A stretch of 64,000 bases of DNA from Fragilaria crotonensis (taxonomy: Eukaryota; Bacillariophyta; Fragilariophyceae; Fragilariales; Fragilariaceae), in NCBI GenBank assembly GCA_022925895.1, contig JAKSYS010000215.1, positions 1-64,000 on the forward strand, given 5' to 3'. Every line of letters begins with the position of its first letter. The stretch's first letter is position 1. A program made the translations under genes and the position numbers. The notes below the pieces were generated by a model, which made no database searches, had not been told where the DNA came from, and worked only from the letters and a program-made list of their open reading frames with translations. Of this stretch, positions 21,158-31,849 are shown piece after piece.

Positions 21158-22522
21158 TCAAAAGGCATCACGTGCTGTCCTACCACGTGAGTCAAATATA
21201 TTCCGCCTCGCCTTGTCACGCTTCCCCATTCCACCAACCTTCTTCCCTGATTTTTTCCCGTCACTGCTCTTCTTGCCACCCTTTCCCATGCCGCCATTCT
21301 TTGGGGACGCTTTGAATGAAGGGGGATCTGTAGCAGCCTTTAACGTCGGTTTTCTGGTTGGTGCTTTGTTCGGTGCTGGGGTTGCAACTGTTGCTGGTGC
21401 AGTGGTAGGTGCTGCAGTCGGTACTTTGGCCGGTGAGGAGGTGGTTGGTGCCGCGGTTTCTACTGGTGTAGGTAATGTGGGCGTTGCTGTAGGAGATGCA
21501 GTCGGTACTTTGGCCGGTGAGGAGGTATTTGGAGAGGCAGTCCCTACCAGTGCCGGTGATGTGGGCGCTGCGGTAGGAGCTGCGGTCGGTACTTTGGCAG
21601 GGGAGGCGGTAGCTGGAGAGGCAGTCCCAACCGGCGTGGGTGATGTGGGTGCTGCTGTAGGTGAGGCGGTCGGTGAGGCGGTCGGTGAGGCGGTAGCTGG
21701 AGAGGCAGTCCCAACCAGTGCCGGTGATGTGGGCGCTGCGGTCGGTACTTTGGCAGGTGAGGCGGTAGCTGGAGAGGCAGTCCCAATCAGCGCGGGTGAT
21801 GTGGGTGCTGCTGTAGGTGAGGCGGTCGGTGAGGCGGTAGCTGGAGAGGCTGTCCCTACCAGTGCCGGTGATGTGGGCGCTGCGGTAGGAGCTGCGGTCG
21901 GTACTTTGGCAGGTGAGGCGGTAGCTGGAGAGGCAGTCCCAACCAGTGCCGGTGATGTGGGCGTTGTGGTAGGAGCTGCGGTCGGTACTTTGGCAGGGGA
22001 GGCGGTAGCTGGAGAGGCAGTCCCAATCAGCGCGGGTGATGTGGGCGCTGCGGTAGGTGAGGCGGTAGCTGGAGAGGCAGTCCCAACCAGTGCCGGTGAT
22101 GTGGGCGCTGCGGTAGGAGCCGTGGTCGGTGCTTTGGTCGTTGCTGCGGCAGTTGGTGCTGTGGTAGGGGCATCATCACTTTGCAAGGGACCGATACGAA
22201 ATATGCCAGGCTGTGAAACGACCTCCGCGAGAGTAAAAGGATGTTTTCCGGCGGTGACCGCTTTCGTGTAAAGGGTATCACCCTGTATTCCTCCTACTTG
22301 TAAGATCTTTGTACCACCGGGATGATTGAAGTCGGTAAGGTCGTAGACAATACCCTCAAGCGATGTCCACAATCCAGCAGCATAAGTGGTGTGTGTTGCG
22401 AGCTCCGACGTGGTCACTGCACGGTCGGCGAGGTATCTATTACCGCGGTCGATCTCCATGCCTTCCATTTTCGATTTAGCAAGCGCGAGAATAGACAATA
22501 GACAGGCGATTTGAAACTTCAT
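21158..22522 (-). CDS. Secreted cytochrome b5-like protein with Pro/Thr/Ala-rich repeat stalk, 454 aa
   Basis: Starts at an ATG at 22522. Residues 1 to about 17 (MKFQIACLLSILALAKS) form a signal peptide. A small heme-binding domain of cytochrome b5 type follows (about 38-100): ELATH, then LEGIVYDLTDFNHPGG with His67 of the HPGG motif, and a second candidate axial ligand His94 in AGKHPF. From about residue 115 to 395 the protein is a low-complexity stalk of units like APTSPALVGTASPATASP with KVPTAAPT, typical of an O-glycosylated secreted or wall-bound protein. The last 60 residues are Gly/Lys-rich and strongly basic (GGMGKGGKKSS), as in polycation tails that bind silica or polysaccharide. Cytochrome b5 domains normally face the cytosol, so a secreted one on a stalk is unusual; it may carry electrons or bind heme in the periplasm or wall (inference). 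Confidence 0.8.
   Translation of the reverse strand: MKFQIACLLSILALAKSKMEGMEIDRGNRYLADRAVTTSELATHTTYAAGLWTSLEGIVYDLTDFNHPGGTKILQVGGIQGDTLYTKAVTAGKHPFTLAEVVSQPGIFRIGPLQSDDAPTTAPTAAATTKAPTTAPTAAPTSPALVGTASPATASPTAAPTSPALIGTASPATASPAKVPTAAPTTTPTSPALVGTASPATASPAKVPTAAPTAAPTSPALVGTASPATASPTASPTAAPTSPALIGTASPATASPAKVPTAAPTSPALVGTASPATASPTASPTASPTAAPTSPTPVGTASPATASPAKVPTAAPTAAPTSPALVGTASPNTSSPAKVPTASPTATPTLPTPVETAAPTTSSPAKVPTAAPTTAPATVATPAPNKAPTRKPTLKAATDPPSFKASPKNGGMGKGGKKSSDGKKSGKKVGGMGKRDKARRNIFDSRGRTARDAF
21370..22170 (-). repeat. Tandem Pro/Thr/Ala-coding minisatellite
   Basis: Imperfect repeats in the stalk of the cytochrome b5-like gene. Lengths of individual units vary by multiples of three bases, so the frame is kept. 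A long GC-rich open frame on the opposite strand is a by-product of this composition. Confidence 0.8.
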
Positions 22523-25500
22523 CGTGGTGATCAGGGTTGATAGTTGTTGACATTCACTTGGAACGATAATGTTCGAAAAATTTCAGAGAGGTCTTGTGCT
22601 TTCCAGTCACGGTCTACATAGGAATTTGAGGTTTAGTTTGCATACAAATCTCTTAATTGACATCCATGATATTCCGTAAGTATTTCTTTTACAACCAATT
22701 ATAAAATATTCGTATACAAATACATTTATAAGTAGTGCTCACAATACACGTCTGTAGTGATATGTAATTTCGTCGTAAGAGATAGTTGAAACAATCACGA
22801 TAGTCCGCGGTCAGCGGACACTTCGACCATTTGGACATAGGAACGGCACGTCGAACCCTGCTATCCAATGGATATGACATACACTGTACTGCGGTATACG
22901 TAGGCGGGTACAGTACTTGGTATGTCTTTTTTTTACTGGTCTTGCAGTACTGTACGCATATATGTGTACTGTAAGTTATGGACTGCACAATAACGGTATG
23001 ATTGGTAGTGATGGTACGTACAAAACTAGTATGTCATACTGATTTATTATGTACTCCCTCCGTCCGAATATAGTAGTCCCAACTAATATTTTAAAGGGGT
23101 TCCCATCCGGTGTCTTTCAGTCATTTGGACGTAGGCTCCTGGTATGTTTCTACGATTTGGCGAGGCATGCGCTCCATCAACCGACACTACTTAGAGAAAT
23201 TTCCGCATTGTGACATAAAATTCCGCCTAATGACAATCCTTAGGAATGTATAGAAACACATTCGGGGTATTCAAAGCAATGAGTATAGTCATATAGTTTG
23301 AATGAGCTCGAGTCGCAAAGTGTTGCAATGTCGAACGCTTTTCTATTGTTGTTAACCGCTACTGGTACCTCAAGTGCAGAGAGCAGCAACAGGAAGGAGG
23401 TATGCATACAACTAACAGGTAACTCGTTTGCAAACTGGAGGGACAGGGGGGAACATGTGGTGGAGAATCGAATCTGTGTATCCTATTTGCGAAAGATTTG
23501 TGCTCGTCATGATGGCAAGTCGAGACGGCCGGTAGAGCTGGGGCGACGCAACAATCGTAAAGAATCACTTTCGCTCTTATTTCAGCTTTAATGGTCCTCG
23601 AAGTGTTCACGCCACGTCATACCAAATGCTCAATCTGGAGGGTTACCCTCCGTACTAGTACATCATTTCATTGTCAAGTCACCAAGAGTCGATTGAATGT
23701 TCAATGCCATTTTGTCATTGTCCGATAATGCGTGCAACAGGGCGGTTCACATTTTTGGCATCTTAAAATGGCGCACGCGGTGGTGAGGGCGAGGTGGCCA
23801 AGATGATGATCAGCATGACACCTCTGCCAGGTCCGAATGATCGCAGCCTTCAGAACAGACCCAACTGGTTCCAGTCCTTTCGGAGATGATTCCTACCCTG
23901 CTGCGCATTTGCGGATCCTGTTCGGCCAATGTTGTGGAGATGGCAATGCCTGACTTGGATGGAATTATGGGGTTGCGCGCGCGCGCAAGTCTGGTTTCTT
24001 GGGTGCACCACGCGATGCGACGTGGCATGGTCTCTCACACACATGTAGTTGGTTTGAGGGCTGATCCCGACATGTTCTACCACCGTTGGCGAAGCTGATC
24101 CTGTGGCGACCGGGATCATGGAACAGCCTAGCCTTGACGACCGGATGTGGAAGCGTGGCCACAGTCAGGTGATAAGTGGAGAGCATATGCTACAGCGCGG
24201 GGCCTGTGGCAGTGTACATTCCACCATTATGATTTCGACAAAAGTGGAACGTGGACTCCCAAACGAAGTTCCCACAGTTCGTGTGATGGTAGAAGGCGAC
24301 GCATTCGTCGCAATGTCTCGTCTTCACTGAAAATAGCCGTCGGACTCGCAACCGTCATGGCTGAAGATGCGGTCAGCCGACAGCGCTTTTAGGCGACGGA
24401 TGTTCTCGGGTGAGCTATTCAATTATGTCATTGATGCTAGTCCGCATTAATGTCTGCCACCAAGTGCGTCTCGTCTTATTGATAAAGAGCTCTTGATTGA
24501 TGCCAAGACTACGAATGCAGCTCACTCGGATGATGTGCTATTTTTAGATGCTCGAGTTAGAACGCGCGAAATATGTCATCTGCAGCACAGCATTATCAAT
24601 GTTAGTTATTGGAACCATAATTGTGCTTGACAAATTGTGAATTCGTTGCAAGACAATGGACTCCTGATCCGTCCGGCAGGTTTCACAGCCGTACAGAGAA
24701 TGGCAGGGCCGCAACCAAGTTCCAAAGTGTCACTTGTTCGCAGTTGGAAGTTTGTGTGAGTTCTACAGAGACACATGGCAGACGCGAGTTCCGGCCCCTA
24801 GTGCACCAGAAAAGTGCAGTTTCATGTCACCCTCTGCTGTGAGAGAGTGGATGACTCCAGTTTTCAGTCCTCTACGCCACAATACTTGTTGGTGCCTTGC
24901 CATACATCGTCCCTGTCCCTCGGCCGGCGCATTTTCTCCTTTGTGAGTTTGACGTCGGACAACATGTCTGAAGAAAGAGTTAGATCGCCTGGTTGAAACC
25001 GTTTTCTCCTCTGTATGCATGCATAGGACATCTAGGCAACATCAACAGTCTTGACAACAATCTTGACTTCAGAAGTGTATCTTGTATCTTGTCAAACCAT
25101 CAAATCTCACTCCTCACGACCAGGGCTGTTATAACAGGCGGCAGGCGGGCACCTAAATTACGTAAAAATTAGGTTGTTATTTAGGCGCTTTGTCAAGGCT
25201 ATTCAAGCTCTACTACCGGTAGAGAGACCTTTTTCAGGCCGGTATAAATTATAGGGCAAATTACAATATCATGCATTTTTTCCCACTTATAGCAAGCAAT
25301 AAATACAGATTACACTAGTACAATGTACAATGACATTTTTACTATCTACAAATTCGAGACTTTTCATTATTTCAATTTCACCCTTCTTGTGTCACGTGTT
25401 ACAATATCACGAATTCCTACATGTGTTAAATTTGCTACGGCAAATCGGATAATCATAGGAACTTATTTTTCACAATGACCCGGAATATCTGAGAAATGAA

Positions 25501-25999
25501 ATTCCTAAGGGTGCTACATTTCAAGATTGGCGTTGCACTGCATACCGGACGTTTGCGAGAATACCAGCATCCTGCAACAAGCACTTCATCAAGAGCTGTT
25601 GTATTCATGTAAAACGATTGATGATATCTTGTTAACACTGAAACTAGTAAGAATATCATTCAACCAGCATCATTGAAGCCATCACTGAGATTCCCCTTGC
25701 TGTTGCTGCTGCAGTTTGTCCATGTTCCGGTCGTCATAGACGATATGGACCTCGCGTTGCAATAGTGGGTTGGATTCAACAACAATGATATTCGCAACCG
25801 TCTTCGCACTGAAGGTTTCAGCAGCACACTTAGCAACCCCAGGTCCATGAAAGACAAAGACATCAGGGGGATCTTGCGGAATCTTACGGACGCCGCACGG
25901 TGGTTGGCGAGGTACAGTGCATCTTTGGCATGCATGATGTTGTAGCCAATACCTTATAGGCATCGTCCACTGGGTGCTGGGTTTTGCCCGTATCAGTGG
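22523..25999. other. Intergenic, 3.5 kb, gene-poor
   Basis: No intact gene recognised on either strand. It contains a Stowaway-like transposon end at 23052, several GTACTGTAC-type words near 22880-22980, and AT-rich sequence at 25200-25460. Open frames around 23.9-24.4 kb have no reliable match. Confidence 0.45.
23052..23081 (+). mobile_element. Stowaway-like (Tc1/mariner MITE) terminus, single end
   Basis: TA followed by CTCCCTCCGTCC, the hallmark terminal sequence of Stowaway miniature elements with their TA target site; the bases after it (GAATATAGTAGTCCC) also fit the general pattern. I could not find a matching inverted end within the next 2.5 kb, so it is a truncated copy or an isolated end. 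Confidence 0.5.
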
Positions 26000-28900
26000 A
26001 GTCCCAAGTCTCGAAGGGTTTGAAGACAACCCCGATGCTTTCCGTATTGCTCTGGATGTGGCATCTGACGGAGCTCACGTTAGAAAGAAGAGACAGAACA
26101 GTCTGCCATGCTGGCTGGTCAGCAATGCAGCCGATCCGGCAAATTCAAGGACAAGCGCAAGTGACCCGAATGGGGACCTGCATTTGTCAATGATCTCTCC
26201 ACAATCCCAGAAGTTAGTGGAGTCCCTCTCTCCTGTGTCGTTCGCGACCAGGATAAAGCAGGTGCAAACTTGAAGACGCAATTGCTTGCGCTCCGTTCAC
26301 TTGCTTGAGCAGCAGTTCTCATGCTTGCAAGCAGAGCGGGCGGGTCGATATGAAAGCCTTATTAGGCCACTATAGTGGTGAAGAAGGGAGCACAAGTCAC
26401 CTTCAGATTGCTGCAGAATGGACCCGCGACACCCTTTATTATAAGAGCAAGCGCGCACGTCCTTCCTTGGTGCTGATTGGCTTCAAAGATGTTTAGCATA
26501 TTCAGAGAGAAGGAGAAGATCAAACATCCTCAATTGCAGGATACGATTGGAGAGTTGCGTGTCCAAGCTGCTATTGAGGGACTTACATTCACCGTATGTG
26601 CCAACCATGTATCGGCACAAGTCTCGGAACTCCCAGACAAGCATTCTATTCGCAAGATTGATGCTGAGACAGCTCAGCACATCCGCAGCGGCACTGGAGC
26701 CAACGCAAGGGCATCCACATGCCGGATGATCGGCAAACGGTTTAAAGACACCCGATAGAAAAACAATGCCAGGAGTGGAAAGCAACTCGTGTCTGATGTC
26801 TCAAGTGCATCGAAGCACAAGACTATCAAGTCTCAAGTTGCCGACTTGAAGCACACGCTCGCAGCAATACAGTCTTAGCAACTTGGAAACGATGATGATG
26901 ACATTCACCAGATGTTCCAGGCAATGCTGGCAACTCCATTGGAGGCTGCCAGGACAAGAAACAAAAGAAAGTATGACTGCTGACCACTGCAGGGTTTCAC
27001 CTGCCCACGCTCATTGTCATCACATGGCATTGTTGGTTGACAATGCACGCTACGAAAGCCACACAACGGGTCCTCTAGGCTCACCTGTCCTCTATAGAAA
27101 GGGTGACTACCCGCACCATCACACCATCAGCCCACATGGAATGATTGAACTCTCCATACAAGGTGGAATCTGACTTCTTGCATGTGGATAATGTCGTGTT
27201 GGGCAGCAACTGTGTTGTCCTCTTGTTGCACTCCGGAAGAGAACGTGACATCTCAGCTAACACGGACTCTATGATCATGCAATCACAGGAGTACCTATTG
27301 TTGAACGTACCACTGCTTGGACATAGCAACTCACAGGAGAGATGTTCATCCTCATGTTTAATGAGGCACTGCTGTGGATGGGAGAAAGTTCTCCAGCATC
27401 CTCTCATCAACCCTAGTCCAAATGAATTACAGCATCAACATCATGGTATCAACTTGCAATCTGTTCTCATCAGTACTAACTCAGATGCACATAACAACAG
27501 AGCATGATAAATTTATCATACCTCTATCGGCTGAGGGGACAACCATACACTCATTCTCATGGCTGGATGCTGACGGATGAAGAATTGCAAATGTGCCAGC
27601 ATAGTATGTTGCTGACATCAACTTCTGAATGGAACCCACACGGCATCATGTTTCCAGATCCTTCACATTGAGTCGAGGAACAATTGATCAGTCCGTTTTA
27701 TTCACAAGTATGTGACGTCGGATCGATATTTGACAATGAGAGCCATCAGATCATTTTGTTGAACCCACAAGCAGCAGTTGTGGATTGAATACTGATCAGC
27801 AGCGTCATGATCAGCAATGTTCGGTCCGATGAAGTACTATAGGATGTCCCATTTCGCAGAAAATATGTGTCGAATGAATGGTATAGTACTACAATCACGG
27901 CAGCTGCTGAGTTGAGCAAGCGGTGGTGTGTTGGATTGGCCCAAGACGCTGCGTTCTTGAACGAGCACTGGTGTACTATTGTATTGGCCCAATCCACAAA
28001 CACCATCCGCATCACAATGCAACAAGGCAGAAGGTTGGCTATCCTCCCATTGAACCAATGACACCAAGCTGATTGTGTCTTTGAAAGGCCACTTTTGCGT
28101 TTTCAGTTTCCTAGTACATGCAATACTGTTTATTCCAGGTGCAATTCAATGGCAACGGATATGCTCAGATCTTTGAAACAAAAGACTTATTTGTAGCCGC
28201 TTATCCTGTGAAAACAAAGTCATCAGCAGGCAAGGGACTCAAAAAAATCTAGTAGTATATTGTGCTGACGCAGTACTCGACTCGCACGGGTAGCCACAAC
28301 TTTGGAGGAAGTTGCAGGTACCGAGAACAATACTAGCCCCTGAAGCATATCATCCCCCGGGTGGATGATCTGAAGGTATTATTGTAAAGTATGAACGTAC
28401 AGAACGCACATCCCTGATTAAAGACGGGCAAGAATTTCCGGCAGAAGGTTTGGTTTGTGGCTGGAGCAGGCCATTTGACTGATGTTTCCGGCGCACTCAC
28501 GTACGCTTCCGTTGTATCTTGTCACTCAGTCTGATTAGTGCTCACCGTTGCGGCGCTGAAAGACTTAAAGAAAATGGCTTGTGATATACGGAATGCTTAC
28601 TTTACTGCAGACTGCCTACTTTACTGCAGACTGCCGCGAGACAATAAGGACCCGTGCCGGCCCGGAGTTTGGTTCCGAAGCTGGAACAATATTTTTGGTT
28701 AAGATGGCCCTTGACGGGCTGAAGTCTGCCGGAGCGGCATTCTGCCCATTGTTGGCAGAAACATTATATGACTTTGGGTACGTGCCAACTAAAGCGGACC
28801 CTGATATTTGGCTCCACCTTGCGGTCAAAGCGGATGGGTTCAAGTTGTATGAGATTGTGCTATGCTGCATTGATGATGTGTTGTCCGTTTCGGCTGACCC

Positions 28901-29952
28901 ACTTGCAACGTTACAAGGGCTGCAGTCAACCTTCAAATTGAAGGATGCTGACAAGATTGAGAAGCCAAAGATGTATCTTGGTGCTCAACTGGGAAAGATG
29001 CAAGTCAACGGGCATGAACGCTGGACTATGTCTCCTGCAATTTACGTGGTCGCATCAGTGAAAAATGTCAAAGCAGTGTTAGGAAAGAAAGGATTTTGTC
29101 TTCCGACAAAGTGCTAGCTACTCCGCTAGCATCGTCCGATTAACGACCTGCGTTGGACACTTCAGCAGAACTAAGGCCAATGGCATTCAGTACTATCAGG
29201 AATTGAAAGGCATACTCTGATGGTAGGCGGTTGAGCTTGGGCGGACGGGTTGACATTTTGATGGAAGTTGCGCTCATGCTGACATACATGGCACTTTTCA
29301 GGAGTGGACATTTGGATCAACTGTACCAAATGTTCGGTTACTTCATGTTGTAGCCCAAACAGAAGCTGGCCTTCTTTGATGATGTGCACCCAAGGATTAG
29401 CAAGCGGATGTTTAACAAGCTAGATTGGTATCATTTTTTTAAGGATGTGACCGAAGCTAGTCTATCCTGTGCAACATGTCTGCTCTGCGATGGAATGCGA
29501 TGACAATCACTGTTTTGCTGATGCCAGTGATGGCAACAATCAGGCAACACGTCTTTGCAGACATGTATCTTGATATTCTGCAGCAAGCCTCTGATCATCT
29601 GGCACAGTAATCATTGGAATACAGTCAAAGCCAGCACATCTAGTAGAGAGTTCCAGCAAGCAATGAGGAATGCTGTTGAGTTAGTGGAAGCACTCCAGTA
29701 CAAATTGCAAATGCTTGGTGTCCCATTTGACCGGCCGACAAAAGTGTTCTGTAATAATGAGGCAATGTACAAAAATACATCCTTTGTGCTCGATTCCACA
29801 TTAAGAAGGAAAAAACACTAACCATTGCTTACCATTGGTGTCATGAGACAGTTGCAGCAGGAACAGGTAGAGTTGCGAAGAAGAAAGGCACGGAAACAAA
29901 GGTCCTACCCAAGTTGCGGCGTGAGGAGCTGCTAGACAAGTTTACCTATTGA
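26000..29952 (+). mobile_element. Old, broken Copia-type LTR retrotransposon fossil (CoDi-like)
   Basis: Remnants in element order on the plus strand: gag (about 26.2-26.9 kb, text such as HPQLQDTIGELRVQAAIEGL), protease region (about 27.15-27.65 kb), beginning of integrase (about 27.85-28.25 kb), reverse transcriptase (about 28.4-29.15 kb, including ALDGLKSAGAAF and CCIDDVLSVS) and RNase H (about 29.5-29.95 kb). The order and motifs fit Copia elements of the CoDi groups known from diatoms. It is heavily decayed, with well over ten breaks and much missing sequence. I could not see the LTRs or a target duplication, so both ends are approximate. It is clearly older than the element at 43.5-51.6 kb. 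Confidence 0.85.
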
Positions 29953-31223
29953 GGTGTTAAAGTACTCTTGCTTTGTTGCATACCAAGCAACCGCTCGAGG
30001 TAATCGAACGAAGTCAAGTGTACAGTCCACCATCCTAATGTGGGAGGCATAAATGTAGTTGTTGGCCTATGTGGCCTATACGGGCGTATATGTGACAATA
30101 GTAATGAGAAACGAAGCGATTATCAAGCTTTTACCAAGAGCCGGATCATGTGGATGAAAGTCACCCATGACAATCATTTGGTTCTTGTAAAATTGAAATG
30201 GTGTTAAGTAAATTGATATTTATCTATCTCACTGCTCTAATTCACCCATAATGAGAAACTGCTTTGCTTGAAGCACTTGCTTCTTCAAAGAATCCAAAAT
30301 CTAATTACCCACTAGAAATGCCAGCAGTGGATGGATGAGCCAGACTCAAAACTGCCCTGTACTAGCAGGTCTTCCAGTAAATAATAATACATTACTGCTG
30401 CAATAATTAATCAGCATTGTCAACCAAGAACATTCATGTAAACACCAACCATCCTGAAAACTTGATCAAAGGGACAGCAGCAAGTCCATCATATCCTTCA
30501 AGACTGATATCAATGTTAGGCATATGCAAAGGCTTTGTGTTTGTTGGTGATGATGTCCAGCATCTGTGCTATTGGCTGCAGCATAATGCTCCAATCTGGT
30601 GATGAGGATGAGCTGTCATATTTTGCAAAGAAAGCCCTTAGCAGCATCACGTTTGATAAGCTTGTGTGGTAACAGCACTGGAAGGAGAGAACAGGGATAA
30701 GTAGTGCATGGAGGATTTTGCATTGTTGATTGACAAGGTTGCATCATCAATTTGGTCATTGCAAGCAAGCAGTAGCTAACATAGTACGCATATGGAATAC
30801 TGTGCTTTGTGTTCTTCTGTGTGCTTTTCAAGCCTTCATTTGTTACTACTTCTTCAACCACAGCTTCCAATCCACAGAGGAATACTTGACCACTAAGAAG
30901 AACGTAACTGTGTTACAAGAATGAAGAAGCAACACTGAAGACTCGTCAATATCTCTGGTAAGGGCTGGTGAGAATATGCAAGTGAGCTTAGGTGCTGGAA
31001 GAGCATTGGGTACTACTATAGTCATTGATTGGAGCCACACGCAGAAGAAAGCAAAGGATGCTGGTGATGTGCTGACAATGCACTATGATGTGACTACAAT
31101 ATTTACCATAACCGACCATATCATCTGTCGGTCAGGACACTTAATCTATCTGCAGTATCAATCCTTAATTTAGATTATTGAGGAGGGAACAATCCAGGAG
31201 ATTGCCTAAACTTGACAGCCCAG

Positions 31224-31252
31224 CTCATGACTCATGACTCATGACTCATGAG
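31224..31252. promoter_or_regulatory. Four tandem TGACTCA (AP-1/bZIP-type) words
   Basis: CTCATGA repeated four times at a 7-bp period, giving overlapping TGACTCA/TGAGTCA palindromes. This is the classic bZIP half-site pair, but no gene is next to it, so it may simply be a short tandem repeat. Confidence 0.35.
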
Positions 31253-31317
31253 ATCTGCCTTGAAGTCTGCCAAAACTGCCAAGCAAGAGACAACAAGTCC
31301 CTCAAAACCTGCGTTGT

Positions 31318-31340
31318 TGAGTCATGACGTCATGACGTCC
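31318..31340. promoter_or_regulatory. TGAGTCA plus TGACGTCA words
   Basis: An AP-1-type TGAGTCA followed at once by a full CRE palindrome TGACGTCA and a further TGACGTC, 70 bp from the TGACTCA cluster. TGACGT elements are known to mediate CO2/cAMP control in diatom carbonic anhydrase promoters. No neighbouring gene is seen here. Confidence 0.35.
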
Positions 31341-31849
31341 ATTCGTGATAAATTGCTGCGTGCAAAGCCAGACGGTATGGATGCTGGCGTACGGACATGT
31401 TACAACATAACGATAGAGTAGAGTACTCTGTATCATTTAGTTTTGAGAACTTGTCCTTGCCTTTCTATGGTAGTAAGGAATTGCTCCGTAACGCCCCAAT
31501 TTGAACGGTTTATCAGACCAACATGCATCGTATCGATGAAGAGAAAGTGAAAGGATTTTCATTTGAACGTGAATTGGTTGATTCACGGCAAAGATCTGTG
31601 AGGAGAATGACCAGAACCATAATATCCCAGATTATATGTATGTTCTGGTTGGTAACCTTAGGTAGGAAGGGCTGCTTGCTGGCAACTTGCCTGTCGCAAT
31701 TTGTTTCGGCCACATGGCGAGTGTAGGCGGCTAGCATCGACCCTGTGGCTGCTCAGGTGTACTTTAACGGTCAAGTGACGACCACCGTGGTACTGTACGC
31801 CTGATGAGGCCAAGATTGGTCACCCTGAGTCAACCGGATACGCGGACGC

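Larger units (their letters stand above)
29953..31849. other. Intergenic, nothing recognised except bZIP-type motifs
   Basis: No coding similarity seen on either strand. It may include the lost LTR of the Copia fossil and the 5' part of the hAT transposon that follows. Confidence 0.4.

Noticed and set aside
21051-22271. 406-residue open frame on the plus strand rich in GAAVGEAV repeats
   Set aside because: It is the antisense of the Pro/Thr/Ala repeat of the cytochrome b5-like gene; the minus-strand frame has a signal peptide and heme motif, this one has nothing.
24103-24392. Open frame with DFDKSGTWTPKRSSHSS and an Arg-rich tail, vaguely like a dysferlin-type domain
   Set aside because: Too short and too weak; no Trp-rich context on either side.
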